Shown here in pieces: positions 1-8,020 of a stretch of DNA of 64,000 nucleotides. The translations under genes and the position numbers were made by a program. The DNA lies in NCBI GenBank assembly GCA_945935945.1, contig CAMESA010000001.1, positions 1 to 64,000 of the forward strand, in the 5' to 3' direction. The stretch is from an uncultured Mollicutes bacterium (lineage in GTDB: Bacteria > Bacillota_I > Bacilli_A > RFN20 > CAG-826). The notes beneath the pieces were generated by a model. The model had not been told where the DNA came from and did no database searches. It was given only the letters and a program-made list of their open reading frames with translations. The first letter of the stretch is position 1. Each line of letters starts with the position of its first letter.

Positions 1-141
1 GTCTTTTGATAACATGATAGTCGTCACTCCATCATCTCCATCACAACAGATTTCAATAAGACCTAGTTTTCTTTTAAAAACGTCAATCTGGTCTTTTCCA
101 CAACACTCACAAAAAGACCAAAAAATTCTTTTTCTAACCAT
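1..141 (-). CDS. Small cysteine-rich phage protein, C-terminus outside window
   Basis: Leftward ORF opening with ATG at 141-139 behind a good AAGGAGG site at 150-156 and running off the left edge after 47 codons. The N-terminal part reads MVRKRIFWSFCECCGKDQID, so it has a C-x-x-C-C cluster that may be half of a zinc ribbon. No function recognised. It is the most distal visible gene of the leftward small-gene string. Confidence 0.6.
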   Translation of the reverse strand, partial: MVRKRIFWSFCECCGKDQIDVFKRKLGLIEICCDGDDGVTTIMLSKD

Positions 142-178
142 AACAATAACCTCCTTAAACGTTGATAAAAGTCTAATT

Positions 179-382
179 TTATTCTTTAAATTGTTCATCA
201 ATTTCTTTTAATAATTCGTTTGTTACTTTTAAAATATGTTTTGCTCTTTCTCTTACATGAACTATTTCTCCATCATGATATATTTCATTTGGCATCATAG
301 ACCATATAATTCTATCCATACAAAATCTAATAAAAGATAATTCAATGCACGTAAATTGTTTTCCGTCTAATTCTCTTTTCAC
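179..382 (-). CDS. Hypothetical 67-residue phage protein
   Basis: Leftward ORF. The start is taken as GTG (382-380) because the overlapping upstream ATG is followed at once by a stop; GAGGTG lies at the correct distance. Cys and Trp occur mid-protein and the C-terminus is a charged helix (KHILKVTNELLKEIDEQFKE). No family recognised. It sits in a run of five small leftward genes likely served by the promoter at 1221-1249. Confidence 0.6.
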   Translation of the reverse strand: MKRELDGKQFTCIELSFIRFCMDRIIWSMMPNEIYHDGEIVHVRERAKHILKVTNELLKEIDEQFKE

Positions 383-436
383 ATTATCACCTCTTAAATG
401 TTTGTAAAATTTGTATTTTACGATATATCAATCTTG

Positions 437-649
437 CTAAAACTTTGTTCTCTGTATTAGATGTTCGTTCAATTCTAAAACATCTAATACATCATTAAAG
501 CTATCGAATTCTTCTTTACAAACTGTTCCGTAAGATAGATTAACCAATCTAAATTTATTAGTCAATCTATCTTCTGCCACGAGATATCGACTCCCATCTA
601 TGGCTATTGTAGTTACAACAAAACCAACTTTCCCACTGATCCACTTCAT
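437..649 (-). CDS. Hypothetical 70-residue phage protein
   Basis: Leftward ORF starting at ATG 649-647, preferred over the upstream TTG because AAGGAGG lies just before it. Sequence begins MKWISGKVGFVVTTIAIDGS and looks like a small beta-rich domain followed by an acidic helix. No family recognised. Confidence 0.65.
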   Translation of the reverse strand: MKWISGKVGFVVTTIAIDGSRYLVAEDRLTNKFRLVNLSYGTVCKEEFDSFNDVLDVLELNEHLIQRTKF

Positions 650-704
650 AACTCCCTCCTTACTGGTACAGGCAATCAAACCTGCACCTTTTCAAACATC
701 AATT

Positions 705-908
705 TTATTTACAAGTCCATAAGCCAACAACTTCATCTAACGTAAACATTTCATTATCTCTATCTAATACGCTAAGACTTCCGTTATTATCTGTAATAAA
801 TATTGTGTCATCATCTAACAAAAAAGTACATTTGCTTACTTCGCTATAAATTTTTTCGCCACGTAAAAGCAGTTCTAAAGCATCATTAAAATTAAGTTTT
901 TGTTTCAT
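705..908 (-). CDS. Hypothetical 67-residue phage protein
   Basis: Leftward ORF starting at ATG 908-906, eight bases after AGGAGG; an in-frame TTG two codons upstream is less likely. The 'NFNDALELLLRGEKIYS' stretch resembles the short DUF2829/Thoeris-inhibitor-like folds seen in Firmicute phages, but similarity is weak and not proof. Part of the same leftward unit. Confidence 0.6.
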   Translation of the reverse strand: MKQKLNFNDALELLLRGEKIYSEVSKCTFLLDDDTIFITDNNGSLSVLDRDNEMFTLDEVVGLWTCK

Positions 909-945
909 TTCCAATTCCTCCTTGAGTGTATTTAAAACTATATTT

Positions 946-1119
946 TTAATGACTTAAACCATAAAACAATGTTGCTAAACTCATTAAATCTTGAAACTCA
1001 GCGCTATCTATTGTGACTGACTTCCCATCAATCACAAAACTAACATTTTCATCTGTAAATCTTATTTCTAAGTCATTATTAAGCCCATTAGAATATTCTA
1101 ATTTCATTCTTTCTAACAT
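946..1119 (-). CDS. Hypothetical 57-residue phage protein
   Basis: Leftward ORF; ATG at 1119-1117 is chosen because AGAGGTG lies six bases before it (an upstream GTG would overlap that site). First gene after the strong promoter at 1221-1249. Product begins MLERMKLEYSNGLNNDLEIR; function unknown. Confidence 0.6.
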   Translation of the reverse strand: MLERMKLEYSNGLNNDLEIRFTDENVSFVIDGKSVTIDSAEFQDLMSLATLFYGLSH

Positions 1120-1220
1120 CAACTTCACCTCTTAAAATTAGTTTTTTTAACACCATTAAACAACTGCTTTCCGATCTATTGCCTTTCTTCACTCCCTTTT
1201 CCTTGTTGATTACATTTACA
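1120..1220 (-). other. Untranslated leader of the leftward small-gene unit
   Basis: About 100 bases between the promoter at 1221-1249 and the first gene. Nothing else is recognisable apart from pyrimidine-rich tracts. Confidence 0.35.
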
Positions 1221-1249
1221 ATTATATACACGTCATTTATAAAAGTCAA
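1221..1249 (-). promoter_or_regulatory. Sigma-A-type promoter for small-gene operon
   Basis: TTGACT (1249-1244), 17-base spacer, TATAAT (1226-1221), leftward. The spacer starts TTTATAAA, the shared motif of this phage's promoters. Confidence 0.8.
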
Positions 1250-1265
1250 CTATTTTATTAAATAA

Positions 1266-1295
1266 AAATAAAAAAGAGTTGATAATTCAACTCTT
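1266..1295 (-). terminator. Rho-independent terminator after mazF-like gene
   Basis: Nine-base stem AAGAGTTGA / TCAACTCTT followed by a T-run on the minus strand; it overlaps the stop codon of the toxin gene. Confidence 0.8.
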
Positions 1296-1662
1296 ATAAG
1301 GCTAAACTCACTTTTATACATTTATCCACTCTCTCACAATCATGACTACTTAATTTACCGGTTATACATTTGATACTATCTTTTGCAATAGTTGTTATTT
1401 GTTCGCATAAAGCCACAGAAGCTCTCTTTAAACAGTTATCTTTATCACATGGCTCTATTAAAGCGTGGGTTGGTATCGCCCTTTTCTGAGTATTTGAAGT
1501 CATGGGTACGCAAATGATTACGCCACTATGTCGGTTTGCTAAGTTGTTTGAAATTATAATACAAGGTCTCAAACCACCTTGAACTGAGCCATTGAATTCT
1601 CCAAAATCAACCATTGCAATTTGCCCTCTTTCCAATTCTCTAGTTACTTTCATTTGTTTCAT
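1294..1662 (-). CDS. MazF/PemK-family endoribonuclease toxin
   Basis: 122 residues, the usual MazF length. The N-terminal beta-barrel signature is visible: 'RGQIAMVDFGEFNG..QGGLRPCIIISNN' as separate blocks, then 'VIICVPMTSN', and a C-terminal helix 'DKCIKVSLAL'. Family members cut single-stranded mRNA at short motifs and are normally silenced by a small antitoxin from an adjacent upstream ORF. Start ATG 1662 follows AGAGGG. No MazE-like ORF is visible between it and the upstream integrase, so it may be an orphan toxin, or a phage regulator or host-takeover nuclease. Own promoter and terminator. Confidence 0.85.
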   Translation of the reverse strand: MKQMKVTRELERGQIAMVDFGEFNGSVQGGLRPCIIISNNLANRHSGVIICVPMTSNTQKRAIPTHALIEPCDKDNCLKRASVALCEQITTIAKDSIKCITGKLSSHDCERVDKCIKVSLAL

Positions 1663-1718
1663 ATTAAATCCCTCTTTCTATGTATTATTTATTTTATCTT
1701 TATCAACCTTTACACTTT

Positions 1719-1749
1719 ATTATATGTAGTTAAAGTTTACTTTATTCAA
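1719..1749 (-). promoter_or_regulatory. Probable promoter for mazF-like gene
   Basis: TATAAT at 1724-1719 with TTGAAT at 1749-1744; the 19-base spacer is long, so the -35 assignment is uncertain. Confidence 0.45.
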
Positions 1750-1814
1750 CTTTTTGGATAAAAATTAAATAAAATTAAAAAATATTGATTAATACGAAAC
1801 AATAAATGGAAATA

Positions 1815-1841
1815 ACAAAAAAGACTGAAATTAATCAGTCT
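1815..1841 (-). terminator. Terminator after integrase
   Basis: Seven-base stem AGACTGA / TCAGTCT plus T-run, reading leftward and overlapping the integrase stop codon. Confidence 0.8.
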
Positions 1842-2746
1842 AGTTGGTCAATAAAATCCAATTCTTCTGCTGCTTTAGCGTAAATTTGAGTTGTAGCAAT
1901 ATTGCTATGTCCTAGTAATTTGGCAATACGGTTGATATCTACACCATTTCTTAAAAATTTAGTTGCTGCTGATTTACGCAGACCATGTGCACTCACCTCA
2001 GTATCTAATCCTGCACGATCTAAGTAACCTTTTAAATTCTTATTGAAACTTTGAGGTGATGGTTTTTTACCATAACGTGAAATGAATAGGTTATCACAAT
2101 CCTCTTGAGCATATTGTTGACGTACTTCTAAGTATTTATGAAGTCTAGCCATATTCTTCTGGCTAATTCTCACTTCACGTAGCTTTTTACCTTTTCCTAA
2201 GATAGTTAAACTTCCATCTTCTTTAATCTCCCCCATTTTAATATTTAATAATTCGCTAATACGTAATCCACTAGACAATAAAATCCCTACTGCTAATTGG
2301 TCACGAGTGCTAGTTAATTCAAAAGCGTCTTGTTTCTTACCTTTGACTTTTGTACCGATTGTTTCTAATAATGGTTCAAATTCATCTTCTGTTAAAAATG
2401 GTCGTTGGTAATCAACACTTGAAGTAGACATTGAAGCAACTTTAGAAAATGGATTCTTCTCAATTGTTTCATCCATTAATAAAATATTGAAATATTGTCT
2501 TAAACCACTTAGCATATTGTTGATTGTTTTAGGGTTTAAGTCTTTTTGGATGATCCAATTTTTAAACATTTGAGCCGTACTCCAAGTCGTATTCATGATG
2601 ACTGAATGTTCATCTGCAAGATTAAATTTCTCATTCATGAATTCTTTATATGTAGCCCATGCTTGACGATAAGCCTTTAATGTATGTTCTGATTTGTCTG
2701 CTGAATAGTGCATTTCATATAATCCTGCTAAACTTTCAATTTTCAT
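1835..2746 (-). CDS. Tyrosine recombinase / phage integrase
   Basis: 303 residues from ATG 2746, preceded by AGGAGATG; a longer reading frame exists upstream but overlaps the promoter. An N-terminal SAM-like core-binding domain (about residues 1-110) precedes the catalytic domain. The signature residues are visible: Arg in 'SSGLRISELL', Lys in 'GKGKKLREV', His-x-x-Arg in 'SAHGLRKSAATK', His in 'LLGHSNIATT' and the nucleophile Tyr in 'QIYAKAAEEL'. It would carry out phage integration/excision or resolve genome multimers like XerC/D. No attP core was identified next to it. Confidence 0.92.
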   Translation of the reverse strand: MKIESLAGLYEMHYSADKSEHTLKAYRQAWATYKEFMNEKFNLADEHSVIMNTTWSTAQMFKNWIIQKDLNPKTINNMLSGLRQYFNILLMDETIEKNPFSKVASMSTSSVDYQRPFLTEDEFEPLLETIGTKVKGKKQDAFELTSTRDQLAVGILLSSGLRISELLNIKMGEIKEDGSLTILGKGKKLREVRISQKNMARLHKYLEVRQQYAQEDCDNLFISRYGKKPSPQSFNKNLKGYLDRAGLDTEVSAHGLRKSAATKFLRNGVDINRIAKLLGHSNIATTQIYAKAAEELDFIDQLD

Positions 2747-2777
2747 AATTAACATCTCCTCTGTAATTGTTAATTTA

Positions 2778-2806
2778 ATTATATACCATTGGTTTACAAA
2801 AGTCAA
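2778..2806 (-). promoter_or_regulatory. Sigma-A-type promoter for integrase
   Basis: TTGACT (2806-2801), 17-base spacer, TATAAT (2783-2778). The spacer begins TTTGTAAAC, the shared phage motif. Confidence 0.85.
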
Positions 2807-2815
2807 CCATGAAAA

Positions 2816-2841
2816 TTAAAAAGAGTAGAAAATTCTACTCT
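2816..2841 (-). terminator. Terminator after 104-residue gene
   Basis: Nine-base stem AGAGTAGAA / TTCTACTCT followed by a T-run, leftward, directly at the stop codon. Confidence 0.85.
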
Positions 2842-3156
2842 CTAGGCTCTTTTTAATAATTCTCGATCTTTTAGAAAATGTGTTGCTTGTCCTAGTGGCA
2901 ATTGCAACACATACAACAGAATAACAAATTCTAACCCACAAGTCAATGCTTGATTATACTTCTCAATCATTCGTACTACATTATTGAAATTGCTTTTGAT
3001 CTGTCCATCTTCACTCCATAACTTAACTTCCATATTAACATCTTTCTTGTTGTGATTCACGACAAATTCATATGCTTTTGCTAGATTAGTTGTCACAATT
3101 TCTTCTTTGTAATTCTCTCCATTTACGACTGATTGTGCTTTAATTTGATAAATCAT
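2842..3156 (-). CDS. Hypothetical 104-residue phage protein
   Basis: Leftward ORF from ATG 3156 with AAAGGAGAG at the correct distance; the longer frame from 3186 lacks a site. Begins MIYQIKAQSVVNGENYKEE. The middle is hydrophobic ('LTCGLEFVILLYVLQLPLG'), possibly one membrane helix or a buried core; the C-terminus is basic. Function unknown. Its promoter carries its own inverted repeat. Confidence 0.65.
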   Translation of the reverse strand: MIYQIKAQSVVNGENYKEEIVTTNLAKAYEFVVNHNKKDVNMEVKLWSEDGQIKSNFNNVVRMIEKYNQALTCGLEFVILLYVLQLPLGQATHFLKDRELLKRA

Positions 3157-3190
3157 AATTATCTCTCCTTTACTTTTTATATCCACTAAT

Positions 3191-3226
3191 AATGTATGCT
3201 AGGGATTGAGAAATGTCAACCCCTAG
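3191..3226 (-). promoter_or_regulatory. Promoter with overlapping inverted-repeat operator
   Basis: TTGACA (3219-3214), 17-base spacer, TACATT (3196-3191). An inverted repeat CTAGGG (3199-3204) / CCCTAG (3221-3226) embraces the -35 box and spacer, as expected for a repressor site. Confidence 0.7.
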
Positions 3227-3234
3227 ATTGAAAA

Positions 3235-4076
3235 TTAGTTGGTTTTTAGTTTTAATTCTAGTCGAACAATTTGATTAATGTCCACTCCATATTTCAAAGC
3301 AAAAGCTTCCATGACCTTTAAACATTTACTATACTCTTCTTGTTTGATAGTATGTAGTTTTGACACTTTAGTATTTAATGTGGATTGGCTATAAGGTTTC
3401 TTACCTTGTTGTTCACGTTCGCTTTGGAGCTTAACATGAGCATTATCTTGACGTACAGTTACATTAATACCTTCGCTATTATATAAGAATTTGTAATATG
3501 TAGTCCACACTTCTCCAACTTGAGTTCCTTGCTTTGAAGCTAAGGCTTTAGCACAAGCATTGGTTACACGTTTAAAATCTTCAAATGTCGTATATTCATT
3601 CACTAGAATATCAATCGTCTGATTAGCTTTGTCTAATTGCTTCTTGTGTTCCTCTTGTTTCTTCATTAAATCCATCACCATAGCTTCTTGAACCTCTGGA
3701 CTGAATGAGGTGAAGTGATTCTTGATAAAATCAATTTCATTACCGAACTCTTCTTGTTTACCATCATTGACATATCCACCAAAATTCATGACACTTGGAA
3801 TGACTTCGTCAAATACCCATGATTCAAATTCTTGTGCCTTCTCTAGTTTTGATCGAGTGATTAGTCGTACAACATCTCGTTCATTAATAATAGTCATTGA
3901 TTGTTTACCACCCTTTGTAAGGATGTCGTATTTCACGACTCCCTTGCAATGGCGTGAAATTGCATCTCGTGTATTTTTATAACCAAGTCCATCTACTATA
4001 TCTTTTCCCACAAACCAAACTTGACCATTCAATACTACGGTTCTCACTGCTCCAAACTCCTTATGGAAAAATTCTT
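3235..4076 (-). pseudogene. BRO-family antirepressor-like gene, 3' part of copy split by IS element
   Basis: Encodes a BRO-N domain ('FGAVRTVVLNGQVWFVGKDIV', then 'ITRSKLEKAQEFESWVFDEVIPSV') and a C-terminal phage-regulator domain; about 270 residues remain after the GTG at 4047. Upstream of that GTG the frame continues as Q-E-F-F-H-K-E-F-G-A but is cut by the insertion at 4077-5748; the first ~11 codons lie at 5749-5782. An internal AAGGAG nine bases before the GTG could still allow translation of a shortened protein. BRO-N proteins bind DNA and act as phage antirepressors or regulators. Element excision would restore the frame. Confidence 0.8.
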
Positions 4077-4186
4077 GTCAACTGCTACTAGGCTAAAGAC
4101 CTAGCAGCTTGTGGTTCGAGTTAGATTCATCAACTAGATTTAAGGCTCTAGCTAACTATCCAACAGCATTCACCACCTCAAAGGGC
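4077..4186 (-). ncRNA. Probable omega/right-end RNA of TnpB, guide in flanking DNA
   Basis: In IS200/IS605 elements the 3' end of tnpB plus the right end gives the guide RNA, and the guide is the DNA just outside the right end. Here the scaffold would span the untranslated 3' region and right-end hairpin 4107-4082, and the guide would be read from 4076 downward into the BRO gene. Inferred from family knowledge and position. Confidence 0.55.
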
Positions 4187-5274
4187 TATTGCATCCCCAT
4201 TTGTCTTTTACCTTCATGTAAGATGTTAATACTAGCATTAATATCTCTATCATGTGCAGAACCACAGTGTGGACAAGTCCATTCTCTAACACTTAATGGT
4301 TTCTTACCAGTGTTAGCACCACATGAACTACATATTTGGCTACTAGCATACCATCTATCAACTTTTACAACCACTCTACCATACCATTTAGCTTTATATT
4401 CAAGCATACTAACAAACATATGCCATCCCATGTCACTAATTGCTTGTGCTAAACAGTGGTTTTTTAATAATCCTTTAGTGTTTAAGTCTTCTAAACAAAT
4501 AACTTGGTTTTCATTAATTAATTTAGTAGACACCTTGTGTAAATAATCTTTTCTTTGGTTGGCTATTCTTTCATGAATTTTAGCAACTCTAATTCTTTGT
4601 CTTTCATATGACTTACTACCTCTTTGTTTTTTACTTAGCTTTCTTTGTTCTCTAGCTAACTTCTTTTTCATCTTTCTATAAGACTTCAGTGCTTCAAACT
4701 TTTCTCCATTACTGCAAATAGCTAAGTGAGTAAGTCCTAAATCAATTCCTATATCATATTTTGCTACTGGTAATTGTTGAATATCTTCTTCCACTAATAT
4801 TGACACATAATACTTACCACTAGGTGTCAATAATATAGTGGCATGTTTTATTTCAGCAGAAAAATATTTATGTTGTTTAATTTTTACTTTCTTTAATTTT
4901 GGTAACTGTATGTATCCTTCATTCACTTTTATTGAATCTGAATATGAAGAATAACTATTTCTTTTATTCTTTTTACTTTTGAATTTTGGTTTGCTAAAAT
5001 GACTAGGGTTTTTGTAAAAATTTGTATAGGCTTGTTTTAATGTCATTTGTTCACTAGCTAATGCAGTAGAATCAATTTCTTTTAGCCAACTATATTCCTT
5101 TTTATAACTAGCAGGTGTGTTTATTTTACCTTTGCCACTTTCTCTGTAACTAACTTCATTATCATTTAATGCTTGGTTCCAGTAGAATCTACAACATCCA
5201 AATGTTTTAGCAATTAATATTTTCTGTTCTTCTGTTGGGTACATTCTATATTTATATGCCTTATGCTGTTTCAC
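4186..5274 (-). CDS. tnpB: TnpB RNA-guided nuclease (IS200/IS605 accessory protein)
   Basis: 362 residues, starting at GTG 5274 behind AGGAGGTG. The N-terminal HTH_OrfB domain begins '[12 protein letters not shown]' and has '[11 protein letters not shown]'. The RuvC acid residues are intact: Asp in '[10 protein letters not shown]', Glu in '[11 protein letters not shown]', Asp in '[11 protein letters not shown]'. A zinc ribbon 'CSSCG...CPHCG' sits before the last motif. TnpB is a guide-RNA-directed DNA endonuclease that favours element retention by cutting the empty donor site. It ends 110 bases before the right end and follows tnpA by 11 bases. Confidence 0.95.
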   Translation of the reverse strand: MKQHKAYKYRMYPTEEQKILIAKTFGCCRFYWNQALNDNEVSYRESGKGKINTPASYKKEYSWLKEIDSTALASEQMTLKQAYTNFYKNPSHFSKPKFKSKKNKRNSYSSYSDSIKVNEGYIQLPKLKKVKIKQHKYFSAEIKHATILLTPSGKYYVSILVEEDIQQLPVAKYDIGIDLGLTHLAICSNGEKFEALKSYRKMKKKLAREQRKLSKKQRGSKSYERQRIRVAKIHERIANQRKDYLHKVSTKLINENQVICLEDLNTKGLLKNHCLAQAISDMGWHMFVSMLEYKAKWYGRVVVKVDRWYASSQICSSCGANTGKKPLSVREWTCPHCGSAHDRDINASINILHEGKRQMGMQ

Positions 5275-5285
5275 TCTTTCACCTC

Positions 5286-5687
5286 CTATCCTTGATTCTG
5301 AATATATCTCCTAATTGTTTCTTCACTTACTTCACCAATGGTGGAAACAAAATACCCATCAGTCCAAAATGTTCTTTCTTTCCAAAAATGTTTTGCTAGG
5401 TATCTAGGCTCTATTTTCCATATTCTATTTGTTGTTTCTTGTTTTAGTTTTCTAACTATCATCAATGGACTTAGTTTTGGAACACTTCTAACCAATAAAT
5501 GAATATGGTCTTTATCCACTTTCATTTCCTCAATAATGAAATCACTACTAAGCGAAATGTCATACATCATATTCTTTATAGTTTCACCCAGGTGCATTAG
5601 TAACTTCTTTCTATATTTACAAACAAATATGATGTGATATCTTAATAGAAATTTACTATGATTCATTGAGTCATATTTACTTGACAT
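5286..5687 (-). CDS. tnpA: TnpA Y1 (HUH) transposase of IS200/IS605 family
   Basis: 133 residues from ATG 5687 after AGAGGTG; a TTG six codons upstream is less likely. The HUH motif is '[10 protein letters not shown]', the N-terminal '[14 protein letters not shown]' is typical, and the catalytic Tyr is in '[13 protein letters not shown]'. It cuts and joins single-stranded DNA at the hairpin ends, giving scarless excision and insertion. Length and motifs look intact, so the element may be active. Confidence 0.95.
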   Translation of the reverse strand: MSSKYDSMNHSKFLLRYHIIFVCKYRKKLLMHLGETIKNMMYDISLSSDFIIEEMKVDKDHIHLLVRSVPKLSPLMIVRKLKQETTNRIWKIEPRYLAKHFWKERTFWTDGYFVSTIGEVSEETIRRYIQNQG

Positions 5688-5710
5688 ATTATCACCTCTA
5701 CCCAATTCAT

Positions 5711-5733
5711 CTACTAGGCTAAAGACCTAGTAG
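5711..5733 (-). repeat. Left-end hairpin of the IS element
   Basis: Perfect eight-base arms CTACTAGG / CCTAGTAG around a seven-base loop. The right end has the matching imperfect version at 4082-4107. Confidence 0.75.
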
Positions 5734-5748
5734 ATTTCTTGGGGGATT

Positions 5749-5782
5749 TGTTTAAATTTTGACCTAAAATTTCATTACTCAT
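5749..5782 (-). pseudogene. 5' fragment of the split BRO-family gene
   Basis: ATG at 5782-5780 behind AAAGGAAGAG opens M-S-N-E-I-L-G-Q-N-L-N-K and then runs into the insertion element, ending at a stop inside its left end. Joined to 4076 downward it gives 'NKEFFHKEFGAVRT', matching 'VKEFLHSKFGAVRT' of the paralogue at 5824-6630. Confidence 0.75.
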
Positions 5783-5823
5783 ATGTATATACTCTTCCTT
5801 TCTTTTTTGTTTAAAACTATGTA

Positions 5824-6630
5824 TTATTTACTATTCTTGATAGTTGCACTCCAAGTTTCGATCAATTTATTGTAGTCACTTTCAAATAACTTACAAGCAA
5901 TTTGATATAGTTCTGGAATCATCTCCAATCCTCTATCAATATAATCTAATCGACTCTTATAGTTAGGCTTAATTTCTTTCTTCTCTTTAGCATTCTTATA
6001 ACGGGTGTTTGTGTCCATATGATATGCCAAATCAAACTCTTTATATAAGATTGCCCATTTGTCTTGATAGTTACCACCGAAGCGAACTAATTGGTTTAAG
6101 CGTTGACGAGTTTCGGCTAAATCAACCTCTTCTGTCAATGTAGTGATTACAGAAGTTTGAATTCCGATTTTTTCTTCCTTCTCTTCAACCTCTTTTTGAA
6201 GTCGAGCAACCTTACCTTGTAGGCAAGTCATAGCTTTCAAGATTAACTCATCTTCCGACATTTCACCAGACTTAACTTTCTCTTCTCCATCTATATACAT
6301 TCCATCTTTGCGTAAAGCTGGAATAACTTCACCACAAATCCAATCTTGGAATTCCTCTGCAAATGGTTTTCGTGATTTAAAGATCAATTTGTAAAGCCCT
6401 TGTTCAGAAATACATAGAACATTAGTTGTCATATTACCACTATAACTAATAGTTAGAGTGGTCTTTTCAATGGATTCTCTATGATTTTCCAATGCTTTTG
6501 AAGTGTTTGTTAATCCTAAAATTGATGTAACATCTGTTGCCACCATCCAAATCTCTTCATTAACCGTTACTGTTCTTACTGCCCCAAATTTACTGTGCAA
6601 AAATTCTTTTACTGTATTACTTTCTTTCAT
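5824..6630 (-). CDS. BRO-family antirepressor-like protein
   Basis: 268 residues from ATG 6630 after AGGGAAGAG. The N-terminal BRO-N domain has 'SKFGAVRTVTVNEEIWMVA', 'TNTSKALENH' and 'KPFAEEFQDWICGEVIPALR'. A coiled-coil linker ('GKVARLQKEVEEKEEK') leads to a C-terminal domain shared with other phage regulators. It lies just upstream of the IS-split paralogue, so the two were likely one operon. Probable role: DNA-binding regulator of phage genes. Confidence 0.85.
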   Translation of the reverse strand: MKESNTVKEFLHSKFGAVRTVTVNEEIWMVATDVTSILGLTNTSKALENHRESIEKTTLTISYSGNMTTNVLCISEQGLYKLIFKSRKPFAEEFQDWICGEVIPALRKDGMYIDGEEKVKSGEMSEDELILKAMTCLQGKVARLQKEVEEKEEKIGIQTSVITTLTEEVDLAETRQRLNQLVRFGGNYQDKWAILYKEFDLAYHMDTNTRYKNAKEKKEIKPNYKSRLDYIDRGLEMIPELYQIACKLFESDYNKLIETWSATIKNSK

Positions 6631-6680
6631 GTATTTCTCTTCCCTTTCATTGAGTTTTGTAGATTCTTTCTACATTTATA

Positions 6681-6709
6681 ATTATATACTCAATGTTGAA
6701 TAATGTCAA
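6681..6709 (-). promoter_or_regulatory. Promoter for BRO operon with perfect GTTGA-N6-TCAAC palindrome
   Basis: TTGACA (6709-6704), 17-base spacer, TATAAT (6686-6681). The -35 box lies inside a perfect GTTGA / TCAAC inverted repeat. Confidence 0.85.
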
Positions 6710-6720
6710 CCATAAAATAA

Positions 6721-6749
6721 AATAAAAAATCCAATCAATTAAGATTGGA
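6721..6749 (-). terminator. Terminator after 162-residue gene
   Basis: Stem TCCAATC / GATTGGA followed by a T-run on the minus strand, overlapping the end of the coding region. Confidence 0.8.
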
Positions 6750-7223
6750 CTTTTTATCTGCATTACTACCTTGGAATTTGATTTCTAAACCCGCTTCTTG
6801 AGCAAGAGCAAATAATTTAGGCATATAAGAAATATCAGTGTTTCCTTTGATTTCAATAGATACTAACATACCTTGTGGTTTAATTTCTTCCATTTCAATC
6901 ACCTCTTCATTTTGATTATCTGAATCTTTACCTAAAGCCATACCGTTGAAACGATCTAATTCACGTCTTAAATATTTGGCTGATTCACTATTGATAGCCA
7001 ACTCACCTTTGAGTAACATATCTCTGTGTTGATTCCAAGCAGTAGGAATCCCTTGACGTTTTAGCATAGCATAAAAGGCTTGGTTTGTTTTAAATCCCAT
7101 TTTCTCGATGATTGTAGCAGTTGAGTAATTGATACGCCATAGGGTGATTCTACGCACTCTCTCCTCATCATTTAAGCGATAAAATTCCTCTTTTGGTAAA
7201 ATCATTAAATCTGAATCTAACAT
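6735..7223 (-). CDS. Hypothetical phage protein with possible helix-turn-helix
   Basis: 162 residues from ATG 7223 after AAGGAAGG. Residues ~25-65 ('TLWRINYSTATIIEKMGFKTNQAFYAMLKR') read like a resolvase-type helix-turn-helix. An acidic linker and a beta-rich C-terminal half follow, ending in a basic tail. Probably a small DNA-binding protein, but no family was recognised with certainty. Confidence 0.65.
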   Translation of the reverse strand: MLDSDLMILPKEEFYRLNDEERVRRITLWRINYSTATIIEKMGFKTNQAFYAMLKRQGIPTAWNQHRDMLLKGELAINSESAKYLRRELDRFNGMALGKDSDNQNEEVIEMEEIKPQGMLVSIEIKGNTDISYMPKLFALAQEAGLEIKFQGSNADKKSNLN

Positions 7224-7298
7224 ATAATAACATCCTTCCTTGATATTTGTTTTATTTTTACTTGATTAACTCTTTACACTGTTATTATATGTAAATAT

Positions 7299-7327
7299 GA
7301 AAAAAGCTATACCAATAAAGTATAACT
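7299..7327 (-). terminator. Terminator after 153-residue gene
   Basis: Eight-base stem (one G-U pair) AGTTATAC / GTATAGCT followed by T6, leftward. Confidence 0.75.
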
Positions 7328-7363
7328 TTTTAAACTTTTTATTTGATTATTTCCATTCCATGG

Positions 7364-7825
7364 TCAATCTCTAATCTCTTTGAACCAATTATCTACTTTC
7401 TCCTTAACTTTCTTAACTTCAACAAGAAAATCATTGGCATTTGATTCATAGCAACTTTCATTCACGTCACAACAGAAATTACCCCACTCTTGATAATCCT
7501 CTTCTAAACAGTCAAGAATTGCTTTAACCAACTTAATTCTATCAATTTCAAATTCAAAAATTTCAAGTCTATCTTTTGATGTGACAACCCAAGTATCAAA
7601 GAGGTTTGAAACCAAATTCCAACCCCAACCTTCTGCGTCAAATTGAATGTTGAAATCGTCGCCAGCCAAATATATTGACTTAGTAAATGATTTGTCGATT
7701 GCATTCAACAGCATATAAGGCACGTCATCAATGTATGATAGAGGAAAGGAATGCTCAACTTCATTCACATCTGTTAAATTTAAACTACTCCATCCGTAGC
7801 TTGGTTTGGTTAATATCTTAGTCAT
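7364..7825 (-). CDS. Hypothetical 153-residue phage protein
   Basis: Starts at the second of two ATGs (7825) because AAGGAG is eight bases before it. The product is acidic and Trp-rich ('DAEGWGWNLVSNLFDTWVVTS') with a C-terminal helix. No family recognised. It overlaps nothing and follows the Cse60-like gene by 12 bases. Confidence 0.65.
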   Translation of the reverse strand: MTKILTKPSYGWSSLNLTDVNEVEHSFPLSYIDDVPYMLLNAIDKSFTKSIYLAGDDFNIQFDAEGWGWNLVSNLFDTWVVTSKDRLEIFEFEIDRIKLVKAILDCLEEDYQEWGNFCCDVNESCYESNANDFLVEVKKVKEKVDNWFKEIRD

Positions 7826-7837
7826 ATTCATCTCTCC

Positions 7838-8008
7838 TTATTTTAAAATAATCATAACTGAATAATAATCTGCACTGTAAGGTGGGTGATTTCCACTACC
7901 GCTGTATTTGATATCAATAATACTCTCATTTGATAAACCCTTTAGAAATTCATTAACTCTCCTCTGTAAATCCCATCTTGATTTTTCTTCAATAATTTCA
8001 ACTTTCAT
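7838..8008 (-). CDS. Cse60-like small protein (56 residues)
   Basis: Short leftward ORF from ATG 8008 behind AAGGAGAG. It begins MKVEIIEEKSRWDLQRRVNE and ends with a 'IIDIKYSGSG...YSVMIIL' beta-hairpin, which matches the layout of the Cse60/DUF2758 family of short Firmicute and phage proteins of unknown role. Stop codon at 7840-7838. Confidence 0.7.
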   Translation of the reverse strand: MKVEIIEEKSRWDLQRRVNEFLKGLSNESIIDIKYSGSGNHPPYSADYYSVMIILK

Positions 8009-8020
8009 TTCTATCTCTCC

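Larger units (their letters stand above)
4077..5748 (-). mobile_element. IS200/IS605-family insertion sequence (tnpA + tnpB)
   Basis: About 1.67 kb element in minus orientation: left end near 5748, tnpA, tnpB, right end near 4077. Subterminal imperfect hairpins occur at both ends (5711-5733 and 4082-4107) with the same apex sequence, as in TnpA-recognised ends. There are no terminal inverted repeats and no target duplication, as this family inserts as single strand after a short target. The right end finishes in TTGAC. Boundaries are inferred to within three bases by rebuilding the interrupted BRO gene from its paralogue at 5824-6630. Confidence 0.88.

Noticed and set aside
1663..1834. MazE-type antitoxin between mazF-like gene and integrase
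   Set aside because: No start-to-stop frame of useful length with a ribosome binding site in this gap on either strand.
4109..4546. 145-residue plus-strand ORF over tnpB
   Set aside because: Antisense to the well-supported tnpB; no ribosome binding site.
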